From: Actinoplanes xinjiangensis
GTDB taxonomy: Bacteria; Actinomycetota; Actinomycetes; Mycobacteriales; Micromonosporaceae
Reading direction: 5' to 3'
DNA: 64,000 nt
NCBI RefSeq assembly: GCF_003148685.1
Contig: NZ_QGGR01000013.1
Span: 1-64,000 of the forward strand
The stretch's first letter is position 1. Each line of letters starts with the position of its first letter. The translations under genes were made by a program, and so were the position numbers. The notes below the pieces were generated by a model. The model saw only the letters and a list, made by a program, of their open reading frames with translations, did not search any database and was not told where the DNA came from. Of the stretch, positions 31,987 through 40,633 are shown one piece after another.

Positions 31987-34704
31987 ATGCGGGCTGATCT
32001 CGAGGTGACGGGGCCGCACGGCCCGATTCCGGTACGCGTCTATGAGCCGGACGGCCCCGCCGAGGCGGTGCTCGTCTGGGCGCACGGCGGCGGCTTCCGG
32101 CACGGCGACCTGGACATGCCCGAGGCCGACATGGTCAGCGCCGAGCTGTGCCGCCGGGCGAACGCGGTCGTCGTCTCGGTCGGCTACCGGCTGGCCGTCG
32201 ACGGGGTCCGCTACCCGGTGCCGATCGACGACGTGCACGCCGTCTGGACCTGGGTGACCGCCCGCACCGATCTGCCGGACCGCCGCGCGATCGGCGGCGC
32301 CAGCGCGGGAGCCGCCCTGGCCGTGTCGGCGGCACTGCGGGCGACGGCGGACCCGCCCGACCTGCTCCTGCTGGCCTACCCGTTCGCGCACTTCCCGACG
32401 CCGACGCTCGGGCACGGCCGCACTCTGGAGAACATCGAGGACATGGTCCGCAACTATGTGGGCCGGATCAGTGATCTGCCCGTCGACGCGCTGCCAGGTG
32501 CGGCCCGCCTCGACGGCCTGCCCCCGGCGTACATCGTGCTGTCCGAATCCGACGATCTGCGCCCCTCCGGCGAGCTGCTGGAGCGGCAGCTGCGCGAGGC
32601 CGGTGTGCCGGCCGAGTCGTTCCTGGCCCCGGGCACCACGCACGGGCACCTCAACCGGCCGGACGACGTGCCGGACGCGGTGGACGCCTCGCTCGGTTTC
32701 TTCGCGGCCGCGTTGCGCGCACCCCGCCGGGCCCCGCGCTGGCTGCGGCGCGACGGCGAGCCGCGGATCGAGTTCGGTGCCGACTACAACCCCGAGCAGT
32801 GGCCGCGCGAGGTGTGGGCCGACGACGTCCGGGCGATGCGCGAGGCCGGTGTCACGATCGTCTCGCTCGGCATCTTCGCGTGGGCCCGGCTCGAACCGGC
32901 CGAGCGCCGCTACGACTTCGGCTGGCTCGACGAGGTGATGGACCTGCTGCACGCCGGGGGCATCCTGGTCAATCTGGCCACGCCGACCGCGTCACCGCCG
33001 CCGTGGCTGACCACGGGACATCCGGAGATCCTGCCGGTCGACCGGGACGGCCGGACCGTGTGGCCGGGCGCCCGCCAGCACTGGCGGCCCACCTCGCCGG
33101 TCTTCCGGGAGCACGCGCTGCGCCTGGTCCGGGCACTCGCCAGGCGTTACGCGGACCATCCGGCGCTCGCGGCGTGGCACGTCAACAACGAGCTGGGCTG
33201 CCACAACGTCCACGATTACTCCGACGACGCGGCGCGCGCCTTCCGGGGCTGGCTGCGGCGCCGTTACACCACCCTGGACGCCCTGAACGCGGCCTGGGGC
33301 ACCGACTTCTGGTCGCAACGTTACGGCGAGTGGGAGCAGATCCTGCCGCCGCGGTACGCGAACGGGCCGGTCAACCCGACGCAGCAGCTGGACTTCAAAC
33401 GGTTCTCCTCGGACGCGCTCAAGGACTACTACCTGGCCGAGCGGCGGATCCTGCGGGAGATCACCCCGGACGTGCCGGTGACGACGAACTTCATGGTCGC
33501 CGGGCCGATCAACGAGATGAACTACCCGGACTGGGCGGCCGAGGTGGACTTCGTCGCCAACGACCACTACACCCGGCCCGGCCCGCAGTCGCGCGACGAG
33601 CTGTCCTTCTCCGCCAACCTCTGCGGCAACCTGATCACCGGCCGGCCCTGGTTCCTGATGGAGCACTCGACCAGTGCGGTCAACTGGCAGCCGGTCAACG
33701 TGCCGAAACTTCCCGGGGAACTGGCTCGCGACTCGCTCACGCATGTCGCCCACGGTGCCGACGGTGTCTGCTTCTTCCAGTGGCGGCAGTCGCGGGCCGG
33801 CGCCGAGAAGTTCCACTCGGCGATGCTGCCGCACGCCGGAACCTCCAGCGCGATCTTCGCGGCGGTCACCGGGCTGGGCGCGCGGTTGCGGTCGCTGTCC
33901 GGCGTCGCGGGCCTTGCCCGTACGCCGTCCGACGTCGCCGTGGTGATCGATTACGAGTCGTGGTGGGCCGCCGAACAGGACTCGCACCCGACCGACCGGC
34001 TGCGCTACCGCGACGAGGCCCTCGACTGGTACACCGCCCTGCTCGACGCCGGTGTCCGCGCCGACGTGGTGCCGGTGTCCGCCGACCTGACCGGCTACCG
34101 CCTGGTGGTGGCCCCGATCCTGCACCTGGTCCCGGCCGCCCTCAAGCACCGTCTGGAGGAGTACGTGGCCGGCGGCGGGCACCTGGTGACGACGTACTTC
34201 TCCGGCATCGTCGACGAGTTCGACCACGCCTGGCTCGGCGGTTATCCCGGTGCGCTGCGTGACCTGCTCGGCATCCGGGTCGAGGAGTTCGCGCCGCTGC
34301 TCGACGGCGAGTCGGTGCCGCTGTCCACCGGCACGTCCGGCACCCTCTGGTCGGAGCGGGTGGAGGTGACCGACCCGGCGGTCACGGTGCTGGCCACCTA
34401 TCTCGACGGCGGGGCGGCCGTCACCCGTCGCGTGGTGGGTGCGGGCTCTGCCGCGTACATCTCGACCCGGTTGGGGCCGCCAGGCCTGCTCGTGATCCTC
34501 GACGAGCTGCTGTCGCCTGCCGGTGTCGTCAGTGAGCTGCCGCCGGACCTGCGCGGGAAGGTCGAACTCGCGGTCCGCGGCCCGGTCCGCTTCCTGATCA
34601 ACCGCACCGCCGAGCCGGTCGACCTGTCCGCAGTGGCCGGTGCGCCGCGGACGCTGCCGGCCCGCGGCGTCGTGGTGCTGCTCAGCCCCGGTGTTCCCGG
34701 ATGA
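31987..34704 (+). CDS. Esterase fused to GH42 beta-galactosidase
   Basis: A 905-residue protein with two enzymes in one frame. Residues 1-245 are an alpha/beta-hydrolase of the hormone-sensitive lipase type: oxyanion motif HGGG at 33-36, nucleophile S106 in GASAG, and the catalytic His in THGH near 219. From about 260 a complete GH42 beta-galactosidase follows: FGADYNPEQWP, acid/base E402 in HVNNELG, nucleophile E559 in MEHSTS, then the trimerisation and C-terminal beta domains. No stop codon or frameshift separates them. No signal peptide is seen, so the protein is cytoplasmic and would deacetylate and split imported galacto-oligosaccharides. ATG 31987 has the better ribosome binding site than 31978. 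Confidence 0.9.
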   Translation: MRADLEVTGPHGPIPVRVYEPDGPAEAVLVWAHGGGFRHGDLDMPEADMVSAELCRRANAVVVSVGYRLAVDGVRYPVPIDDVHAVWTWVTARTDLPDRRAIGGASAGAALAVSAALRATADPPDLLLLAYPFAHFPTPTLGHGRTLENIEDMVRNYVGRISDLPVDALPGAARLDGLPPAYIVLSESDDLRPSGELLERQLREAGVPAESFLAPGTTHGHLNRPDDVPDAVDASLGFFAAALRAPRRAPRWLRRDGEPRIEFGADYNPEQWPREVWADDVRAMREAGVTIVSLGIFAWARLEPAERRYDFGWLDEVMDLLHAGGILVNLATPTASPPPWLTTGHPEILPVDRDGRTVWPGARQHWRPTSPVFREHALRLVRALARRYADHPALAAWHVNNELGCHNVHDYSDDAARAFRGWLRRRYTTLDALNAAWGTDFWSQRYGEWEQILPPRYANGPVNPTQQLDFKRFSSDALKDYYLAERRILREITPDVPVTTNFMVAGPINEMNYPDWAAEVDFVANDHYTRPGPQSRDELSFSANLCGNLITGRPWFLMEHSTSAVNWQPVNVPKLPGELARDSLTHVAHGADGVCFFQWRQSRAGAEKFHSAMLPHAGTSSAIFAAVTGLGARLRSLSGVAGLARTPSDVAVVIDYESWWAAEQDSHPTDRLRYRDEALDWYTALLDAGVRADVVPVSADLTGYRLVVAPILHLVPAALKHRLEEYVAGGGHLVTTYFSGIVDEFDHAWLGGYPGALRDLLGIRVEEFAPLLDGESVPLSTGTSGTLWSERVEVTDPAVTVLATYLDGGAAVTRRVVGAGSAAYISTRLGPPGLLVILDELLSPAGVVSELPPDLRGKVELAVRGPVRFLINRTAEPVDLSAVAGAPRTLPARGVVVLLSPGVPG

Positions 34705-35185
34705 CGTCGTCGCCGTCACGGCCGGTCTCGGCGAAACCGGCCCTGGCGGCGACCGCGGCGGACGCGTGGTTGACCTGGTCGTGCCGGATGACCAGGCGCT
34801 CGATCCCCGGCAGGGAGAGCGCCACCCGGGACAGGACGGTCACCGCGGCGGTCATCCGGCCCTGGCCGGCCCACGGCGTCCGCAGCCAGTAGCCGATCTC
34901 CAGAGCGCCCGGACCGGGCCGGGTCATCAGCCCGATCGAGCCGATCAGGTCACCGACGGTCGTGAAGATCGCGTAGTTGAACTCGGTGCCGGCCGCCCAG
35001 TTCGCCGCCGACCGCTCGGTGTAGTCGCGGGCCGCGGCGAGACCGTAGTCCGGGGTGGCGAACGGCAGGAACGGCGCCAGCTCGGGCAGTGACTCCTGGA
35101 CGGCGGCGACCAGTTCGGCGGACCATTCCGGTTCCCAGCGCTTCAGGACGAGGTCACCGGCATTGATCATCTCGGGTGGTTCCAT
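34682..35185 (-). CDS. RimJ/RimL-type GNAT acetyltransferase
   Basis: About 167 residues. The RimJ/L pattern is clear: LVLKRWEPEWSAELVAAV, then IGSIGLM, LEIGYWLRTPWAGQGRMTAAV (acetyl-CoA loop at about 105-120), and RLVIRHDQVNHASAAVAARAGF. It converges on the GH42 fusion gene and overlaps its 3' end by 23 nt. Starts at 35194, 35185 and 35170 are possible. Family members acetylate ribosomal protein N-termini or small amines; the target here is unknown. Confidence 0.85.
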   Translation of the reverse strand: MEPPEMINAGDLVLKRWEPEWSAELVAAVQESLPELAPFLPFATPDYGLAAARDYTERSAANWAAGTEFNYAIFTTVGDLIGSIGLMTRPGPGALEIGYWLRTPWAGQGRMTAAVTVLSRVALSLPGIERLVIRHDQVNHASAAVAARAGFAETGRDGDDVIREHRG

Positions 35186-35282
35186 GAGCGGCATTCTGCC
35201 GGACGCCTATATCCGAGGTTAGGGACGCATATCCGGCTGCGGCTGGATCCGCCGGCCGTCGCCGAAGACGAGACTCGTCGTC

Positions 35283-36284
35283 ATGATGATCGCCCCGCCG
35301 GCCGGCAGCCCGTACCACCGTCTCGCCCGCACCGCCGTCCACCGCTGGTGGCGGTTTCCGGTGGGCACCCTGTTCATCCTCGCCGCCGGGTTCGCCGCGA
35401 TGATCGCCGGCTACGGGGCCTACGTGATCGCGGCCGAGGTCTCCGGGCGCCCGGACGGGCCGGACGGCACCGCCACCTTCGGGCCGCTGGCCGAACTGGC
35501 GGTGGGGTTCCTGTCGATCGCGGTGATCCTGCCGTTCGTGCTGATCGCGGCCCGCTGGATCCAGCGGCGCCCGGCCGGGACCCTGTCCTCGGTGACCGGA
35601 CGGATCCGCTGGCGATGGCTGGGCGTCTGTCTGGCCGTCGCGACGGTGACGATCATCCTGTTCCTGACCGCCGGCACCGCGCTGACCGCGGTCACCGGTG
35701 AGGATGCCGGGCTCGGCGATCCGCTGGCCGGCTGGGGCCCGTTCCTGGTGTCGGCGGCCGTGGTGCTGGCCGTGGTGCCGTTGCAGGCCGCCGCCGAGGA
35801 GTACGTGTGCCGCGGCTGGCTGCTCCAGGGCGCGGGTGCGTGGCTGCGCAGTCCGTGGCTGCCGATCCTGCTGCAGGCGGCGGTGTTCGCGGCGCTGCAC
35901 GGCTGGGGTACACCGTGGGGGTTCGCCGACCTGATGGTGTTCGGTGTGGTGGCCGGCTGGGTGACGGTGCGGACCGGTGGCCTGGAGGCGGCGGTCGCGC
36001 TGCACGTCATGAACAATCTGCTCGGCACTCTGGTGGCGGCCGCGTTCGGGCAGCTGACGATCGACGAGACCGCCGCCGACATGCCGTGGCAGGGGTTCGC
36101 CGTCGATGTGCCGATCCTGATCGGGTTCGCCGCGGTGATCGTCTGGCTGGCCCGCCGCCGGGAACTCGTCACGGTGACCCCGATCGTCTCCTATCCGACA
36201 GCCGGGTACGGCCCGGCCTCCGGTGCCCCCTTCGCTCCGCCGCTTTCGTGGCCCCCGGCCCACGGGTTTCGGCCGGGGGCGTGA
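35283..36284 (+). CDS. CPBP family intramembrane metalloprotease
   Basis: A 333-residue membrane protein of the CAAX-protease/bacteriocin-processing (CPBP, Abi) family. Several transmembrane helices precede the active-site motifs: EEYVCR (the E-E-x-x-x-R motif), HGWGTPWGF and the final HVMNN, which together bind the metal and water. It may process prenylated or membrane peptides, or act in regulated proteolysis. The last 45 residues are Pro-rich and hydrophilic. Monocistronic; the substrate is unknown. Confidence 0.85.
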   Translation: MMIAPPAGSPYHRLARTAVHRWWRFPVGTLFILAAGFAAMIAGYGAYVIAAEVSGRPDGPDGTATFGPLAELAVGFLSIAVILPFVLIAARWIQRRPAGTLSSVTGRIRWRWLGVCLAVATVTIILFLTAGTALTAVTGEDAGLGDPLAGWGPFLVSAAVVLAVVPLQAAAEEYVCRGWLLQGAGAWLRSPWLPILLQAAVFAALHGWGTPWGFADLMVFGVVAGWVTVRTGGLEAAVALHVMNNLLGTLVAAAFGQLTIDETAADMPWQGFAVDVPILIGFAAVIVWLARRRELVTVTPIVSYPTAGYGPASGAPFAPPLSWPPAHGFRPGA

Positions 36285-36398
36285 CGTCCCGCTGAGGCGC
36301 GAAAAAACAGGATGAAATAGGTATAAGCGCAGTATCGGAAATTTCCGGGCGCTAACAAGATCAAAGCGGGCAAATTCTGAGAAGAACGTCACTATCGA

Positions 36399-36423
36399 GG
36401 GCCGTGAGCTTGGCTTACGGCCC
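36399..36423 (+). terminator. Hairpin between CPBP gene and riboswitch
   Basis: An 11-bp stem with one G-T pair (GGGCCGTGAGC) and a 3-base loop. It lies 115 nt after the CPBP gene and could end that transcript before the riboswitch promoter. A second palindrome, CGGAAATTTCCG at 36336-36347, lies between them. Confidence 0.5.
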
Positions 36424-36469
36424 ATCGACGTGGTTACCGTCGGGCCGTCCCGCGACGCGGGCACTGTGG

Positions 36470-36632
36470 ACGGACCGCCGAATCCTGCCGCCGTTCCACA
36501 GACGCGATCCAGACGGCAGGAGCGGGGGACCCACTTTTCACGGCGCGCGGGATGCGCGCCTCGGGGTGAAGCCGTGTGCACGCGGCCGGGCCTGAATCCG
36601 CCCGAACCCGACAGCTCACCTCGTAGGCGTGG
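36470..36632 (+). promoter_or_regulatory. ydaO-type c-di-AMP riboswitch
   Basis: Several hallmarks of the ydaO aptamer appear in order: CGCCGAATCCTGCCG, GGCAGGAGCGGGGGACCCA, GGGGTGAAGCC, and the very conserved 3' end CCGAACCCGACAGCT with ACCTCGTAGGCG. The element ends directly at the GGAGG ribosome binding site of the Rpf gene. This arrangement is known for rpf-type genes of Streptomyces. c-di-AMP binding switches such genes off. Confidence 0.93.
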
Positions 36633-36641
36633 AGGATCTCC

Positions 36642-37202
36642 ATGTCTCGGATCGGTAGTAGACGAGTTCGCCTTGCCCTGGTTCTGGCGACAGCCGGAGT
36701 CACCGGAGCAGGCGTCCTGCTCGGCCCGGCCACCCCGGCCCAGGCCGCGCGCCAGGTCAACTGGGACGTCGTCGCCAAATGCGAGTCCGGCGGCAGGTGG
36801 CACATCAACACCGGCAACGGGTATTACGGCGGCCTGCAGTTCAGCCGCAGCACGTGGAAGGCGAACGGCGGCGGCAAATACGCCCCGACCGCCGACCGGG
36901 CCACCAAGGCCGAGCAGATCGCCATCGCCAACAAGCTCCACGCCAAGCGTGGGCTGAGCCCCTGGCCCACCTGCGGGAAGAAGGCGGGCGTCTACAAGAA
37001 GACGACGACGGCGTCCAAGAAGAAGAAGGCCGTCGCCAAGAAGCCCAGCGGCAAGACCTACGTGATCCGCTCCGGCGACACCCTCGCCTCGATCGCCAGG
37101 AAATACAAGGTCAAGGGCGGCTGGCGTACGCTCTACGCGCTGAACAAGGACAAGCTGCGCAGCCCCGGCCTGATCTTCGCGGGTCAGCGCATCCGCCTCT
37201 GA
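36642..37202 (+). CDS. Resuscitation-promoting factor with LysM domain
   Basis: A 186-residue secreted peptidoglycan hydrolase. Residues 1-36 are a signal peptide ending AQA-A. Residues 38-115 are the Rpf transglycosylase domain, with catalytic E48 in CESGGRW and the paired Cys C47 and C111. A Lys-rich linker (118-137) leads to a C-terminal LysM domain (139-186) that binds glycan. Such enzymes cleave the wall during spore germination and resuscitation. It is controlled by the c-di-AMP riboswitch directly upstream, which ties wall remodelling to osmotic and turgor signalling. Confidence 0.95.
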   Translation: MSRIGSRRVRLALVLATAGVTGAGVLLGPATPAQAARQVNWDVVAKCESGGRWHINTGNGYYGGLQFSRSTWKANGGGKYAPTADRATKAEQIAIANKLHAKRGLSPWPTCGKKAGVYKKTTTASKKKKAVAKKPSGKTYVIRSGDTLASIARKYKVKGGWRTLYALNKDKLRSPGLIFAGQRIRL

Positions 37203-37263
37203 CCCGGGCTTTCCGGTCGCCGCCCGCACGCCGGGCCTGACGAATCGGACCAGCGCGTCGAGC

Positions 37264-37317
37264 CCGTGTCCGGGGTGTGCGCCGTCACGCGGCTGCGTGG
37301 CACCACCCCGGACACGG
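37264..37317. terminator. Hairpin terminator between convergent genes
   Basis: A perfect 14-bp inverted repeat (CCGTGTCCGGGGTG and its complement) with a 26-nt, partly self-pairing loop lies between the Rpf gene and the convergent MFS gene. It can serve both directions. Confidence 0.65.
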
Positions 37318-37336
37318 TCCGGCACCCGGGTTGTCT

Positions 37337-38728
37337 TCAGCGCCGCGCCGGCTGCAGCGTGGCTTCGGCACGTGGCTGTCGTAGCACCACCAGGCCCACC
37401 AGGAATCCGGCGGCCAGCAGTCCCGCCGAGGTGGCGAAGGCCAGCCGGTACCCGCCGGTCAGCGCCTCGGCCTGGGTCCACCCCGCGGCGAGCAGCCCCT
37501 CGGTGCGCGAGGCGGCCAGTGTGGACAGCACCGCCACGCCGATCGCCATGCCGACCTGCTGAGTCGTGTTGAACAGACCCGACGCAAGACCGGCGTCGCT
37601 CTCCCGTGCCCCGGACATGCCCAGTGTCGCCAGCGCCGGCAGGACCAGGCCGCCACCGGAGATCAGCAGCATCACCGGCAGGAGGTCGGTGACGTAGTCG
37701 GCCCGTACCGGAATCCGGGTCAGCAGCGCCATCGCCGCGAACAACAGCACCAACCCGGCGAGCAGCACCGCCCGGGCCCCGAAACGTGCGCTGAGCCGCG
37801 CCGACACGAACAGCGACACGATGCCGATCCCGACGGCGGCCGGAAGCATCGCGAGACCCGTCTCCAGGGCGGTGTAGCCGAGCACCCTCTGCATGTGCAG
37901 GGCGACCAGGATCTGGAAGGCGAACATGCCGGACAGCGCGAGCATCTGCGTCAGGTTCGCCCCGGTGACGGTGCGGGACCGGAGGATCCGCAGCGGCATC
38001 AGTGGATTCCCGGCGGTCGCCTGCCGCACCACGAACCCGCCCAGCAGGATCAGCGCGACCGCACCGGTCCACCAGTGCCTCCCGCCCTCGACGACGGTGT
38101 AGATGCCGATCATCAGCCCGGACGTGACCAGCAACGCTCCGAGCACGTCCGCACCCGCGGACAGTCCGGCCCCGCGATCGCGAGGCAGCACCCGTAGTGC
38201 CAGCAGGATCGTGGCCAGGCCGATCGGCACGTTGATGAAGAAGATCCACGGCCAGCTCAGGAGGTCGGTGAGCACCCCGCCGAGCACCTGGCCGATGGAC
38301 GCGCCGGCCGCCCCGGTGAAGCTGAAGATCGCGATCGCGCGGCCCCGTTCCCCGCCGTCGGTGAAGATCGTGACGAGGATGCCCAGCACCACGGCCGACG
38401 CCATCGCGCTGCCGACCCCCTGAAGGAACCGTGCCGCGATCAGCGTCCCCGGCCCGTCCGCCAGGCCGGCCAGCAGCGACGCGGCGGTGAAAACGGCGTT
38501 CCCGGCCAGGAACATCGTGCGCCGCCCGATCAGGTCGCCGAGCCGCCCCGCGAGCAGCAGCAGCCCACCGAACGGAATCAGGTAGGCGTTGACCATCCAG
38601 CTGAGCCCGGCCGGCGAGAACCCCACATCCTGCTGGATGGCGGGCATCGCCACGGTCACGATGCTGCCGTCGAGAATCGTCATCAGCCCGGCGGCGGACA
38701 GAACGCCGAGCGCGGTCCAACGGTGCAT
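37337..38728 (-). CDS. MFS drug efflux transporter, 14-helix type
   Basis: A 463-residue major facilitator of the EmrB/QacA (DHA2) class. The N-terminal block MTILDGSIVTVAMPAI carries the DGS/T-IVNVALP-like motif C region of drug/H+ antiporters, and GRLGDLIGRR is the loop 2-3 motif. About 14 hydrophobic segments are present. It probably exports a toxic compound using the proton gradient. The MarR gene lies immediately upstream on the same strand, and a shared 21-bp element precedes both genes. Confidence 0.92.
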   Translation of the reverse strand: MHRWTALGVLSAAGLMTILDGSIVTVAMPAIQQDVGFSPAGLSWMVNAYLIPFGGLLLLAGRLGDLIGRRTMFLAGNAVFTAASLLAGLADGPGTLIAARFLQGVGSAMASAVVLGILVTIFTDGGERGRAIAIFSFTGAAGASIGQVLGGVLTDLLSWPWIFFINVPIGLATILLALRVLPRDRGAGLSAGADVLGALLVTSGLMIGIYTVVEGGRHWWTGAVALILLGGFVVRQATAGNPLMPLRILRSRTVTGANLTQMLALSGMFAFQILVALHMQRVLGYTALETGLAMLPAAVGIGIVSLFVSARLSARFGARAVLLAGLVLLFAAMALLTRIPVRADYVTDLLPVMLLISGGGLVLPALATLGMSGARESDAGLASGLFNTTQQVGMAIGVAVLSTLAASRTEGLLAAGWTQAEALTGGYRLAFATSAGLLAAGFLVGLVVLRQPRAEATLQPARR

Positions 38729-38769
38729 GAAATCCTCCCCATCAGTACGACAGGAAGGACGCTAGCAGA

Positions 38770-38790
38770 TAGTTTTGTTGTAGACGATCC
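38770..38790. promoter_or_regulatory. Shared MarR element, copy before MFS gene
   Basis: The element TAGTT-N7-AGACGATCC lies 41 nt upstream of the MFS start. A matching copy, TAGTT-N7-AGATGATCC, lies at 39290-39310 just upstream of the MarR gene in the same orientation. The shared spacing suggests a common operator for the MarR protein. Confidence 0.5.
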
Positions 38791-38799
38791 CTCTCGGAT

Positions 38800-39279
38800 C
38801 TACTTGGCGCGCTCCCGGGCCCGCCGACCGCCCTCCACCGGTGTGGCCAGATGTCCGGCGGCCAGCCGGTTCAGGGCGCGGACCAGCACGTCCCGCTCCT
38901 GTTCGGGAATGCTGCCGAGCGCCGCCCGGTGCACCCCGTCAACGATCTCCTGACTGCGCCGCGCCACCTCGGCCCCCTCCGCCGTGACCGCGATGATCCG
39001 CGCCCGGCGATCGGTGCTCGACGGCCGCCGCTCCGCATAACCGGCCTTCTCCAGCGCGTCCACGGTCACCACCATGGTCGTCTTGTCCATGTCGCCCAGC
39101 TCGGCCAGCTGAATCTGCGTCCGCTCCTCCTCCAGCGCATGCACCAGCACACAGTGCATCCGCGAGGTCAACCCGATCTCGGCGAGCGCCGCCGCCATCC
39201 TGGTCCGCAGGACATGGCTGGTGTGATCCAGCAGAAACGACAGGTCCGTCTCGGTCCGCGCAGGCGCCATCGCAGTCAT
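38800..39279 (-). CDS. MarR family regulator of the efflux gene
   Basis: A 159-residue MarR protein. The winged helix includes IQLAELGDMDKTTMVVTVDALEKAGYAERRPSSTDRRARII in pattern (about residues 60-105). The N-terminal region SFLLDHTSHVLRTRMAAAL and the C-terminal helices form the dimer. Its stop lies 71 nt before the MFS gene, so the two may form an operon with an internal promoter. It probably represses both and is released by a substrate of the pump. ATG 39270 is an alternative start. Confidence 0.9.
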   Translation of the reverse strand: MTAMAPARTETDLSFLLDHTSHVLRTRMAAALAEIGLTSRMHCVLVHALEEERTQIQLAELGDMDKTTMVVTVDALEKAGYAERRPSSTDRRARIIAVTAEGAEVARRSQEIVDGVHRAALGSIPEQERDVLVRALNRLAAGHLATPVEGGRRARERAK

Positions 39280-39289
39280 CCGTCAAGGT

Positions 39290-39310
39290 TAGTTCCAAGA
39301 CAGATGATCC
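39290..39310. promoter_or_regulatory. Shared MarR element, copy before marR gene
   Basis: TAGTT-N7-AGATGATCC, 11 nt upstream of the MarR start, matches the element at 38770 in sequence, spacing and orientation. Confidence 0.5.
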
Positions 39311-39372
39311 GCTTCCGGTACGGTCCACCGCCGCCCCCACCGGCCCGTCCGGTGCGTCAGGCAACCGCTGAC

Positions 39373-39630
39373 CTATGTCTTCCGGTCGCGCCCGGTCTTG
39401 GCCGACTCCGACCCCGGAGCGACCATGCGCTCGCCAGCCATCGGCGGCTCGTCCACCGGACGGCCTTCGGCGTCTGTCGCCGAAGGCGCGGCGGGCCGGC
39501 GGGAGCGGAAGGTGCGGGGGTCGAACGCGCCGCCGGGATGCTGCTGGACGAATTCGCCCTGGGCGTCACTGATCAGGCCCCGTGCCCGGTCGGGATCGTT
39601 CTGTCGATACCGGTCCTGTGCGTCACTCAT
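39373..39630 (-). CDS. Small hydrophilic hypothetical protein
   Basis: An 85-residue protein starting MSDAQDRYRQND at 39630. It is charged and Pro-rich, lacks a signal peptide or membrane helix, and is probably disordered. Actinomycetes have many such small proteins of unknown role. The longer open frame upstream is rejected because it lies antisense to, or overlaps, the neighbouring small gene. Function unknown. Confidence 0.5.
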   Translation of the reverse strand: MSDAQDRYRQNDPDRARGLISDAQGEFVQQHPGGAFDPRTFRSRRPAAPSATDAEGRPVDEPPMAGERMVAPGSESAKTGRDRKT

Positions 39631-39700
39631 ACCGGGGAGGTACCCGGGAGGCGAGCGAACTACCGTCGCGATCCCGCCGCTCCCGTCCGGCCGGCCACGG

Positions 39701-39892
39701 CTATCCGTCGAGCTCGCCGGGCAGGGGCTCGGACGTCCGGTGCCCGGTGTCGTCGACCTGGCCGGGGGCCATGCTGCCGCCGTGCGCCTCCTGCGCCGGA
39801 TGCTCCTGGGCGCGGTGCGGATCGACGTCGGCGGAGCCCGGCCCGTCCTCGGTGGTGAACTCGCTGTACTGCTCGGGATCGACATCACTCAT
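39701..39892 (-). CDS. Small acidic hypothetical protein
   Basis: A 63-residue acidic protein starting MSDVDPEQYSEFTTEDG at 39892. No fold or motif is recognised. It shares the MSD start and hydrophilic character with the 85-residue neighbour downstream, so the two may be related stress-associated proteins. Function unknown. Confidence 0.5.
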   Translation of the reverse strand: MSDVDPEQYSEFTTEDGPGSADVDPHRAQEHPAQEAHGGSMAPGQVDDTGHRTSEPLPGELDG

Positions 39893-39951
39893 GATCGCCG
39901 TATACCCGCGCGGCATCGTCTGATTCGCCGGCCCGGGAGATCCGCTCGCCG

Positions 39952-40461
39952 CTACCCGGGAGGGGCGCCCAGGCGTTCGCGGTCCTCGTCGCAGATCCCC
40001 GGATACCTGGCACAGAAGCGGACTGCCTGCTCGTAGTCATCCGGCGTACGCCGGGCCTGATAGAGGGTGACGAGCAGTCCGGACAGCAGGCGGACCCGTT
40101 CGGCGTACTGGACCTCGTCGGCGGCATCGGTGGCCACCAGACAGAGGGCGCCGAAGCTGATCGCCTGGTCGATGAGGTGGACCGCCCCGCCGGCTTCATA
40201 CTGCTGCCGGAGGAGTTGAGCAATCATCTCCTGGACGCCCGCCGTGGCCACCGGGAAAGGCCTCTGACGGAGCATCTGTTCCGTGGCCACCGCGACCTTC
40301 GTCGCCTCCTCGAGGTCTCCGGGCAGATCACGCGAGGACAGGACCCGCGCGAGAACGATCTTGGCGCCGATGAATTCGGAGACGGGATTCTCATAGAACC
40401 GAGGCTTCCAGCGACGTAGCTTCGCCACCACGAGGGTCAGCCGGTGGAGATCCCTCTGCAT
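39952..40461 (-). CDS. Hypothetical helical-repeat protein
   Basis: About 169 residues from ATG 40461, which follows AGGG at five bases. The protein is alpha-helical with TPR-like character (EEATKVAVATEQML, GAVHLIDQAISFGALCLVATDAADEVQYAERVRLL). The frame continues upstream to 40647 with plausible protein-like sequence, so a longer form is possible, but it would collide with the divergent acetyltransferase gene. Function unknown; similar segments occur in C-terminal parts of actinomycete TPR proteins. Confidence 0.5.
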   Translation of the reverse strand: MQRDLHRLTLVVAKLRRWKPRFYENPVSEFIGAKIVLARVLSSRDLPGDLEEATKVAVATEQMLRQRPFPVATAGVQEMIAQLLRQQYEAGGAVHLIDQAISFGALCLVATDAADEVQYAERVRLLSGLLVTLYQARRTPDDYEQAVRFCARYPGICDEDRERLGAPPG

Positions 40462-40633
40462 GTATGCCCTGGTGGCGCGATACTCCAACTTGAGCAGACG
40501 CCGGGACACCACTAGCTGGCCAGTAGCCGACAACAGCGACTCCCTTCGATCGAAACTCCATGATGAAGGAGGTGACAGACCTTGTCGATCCCGCGGCCGG
40601 ACCGCGATGGCGCTCATCTGGCACCGTGTGGCC

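Noticed and set aside
32992..34719. 575-codon minus-strand open frame
   Set aside because: Antisense shadow of the GH42 domain.
35154..38720. 1188-codon minus-strand open frame
   Set aside because: Crosses the CPBP, riboswitch, Rpf and MFS genes in the wrong frame; composition is Arg/Gly-rich noise.
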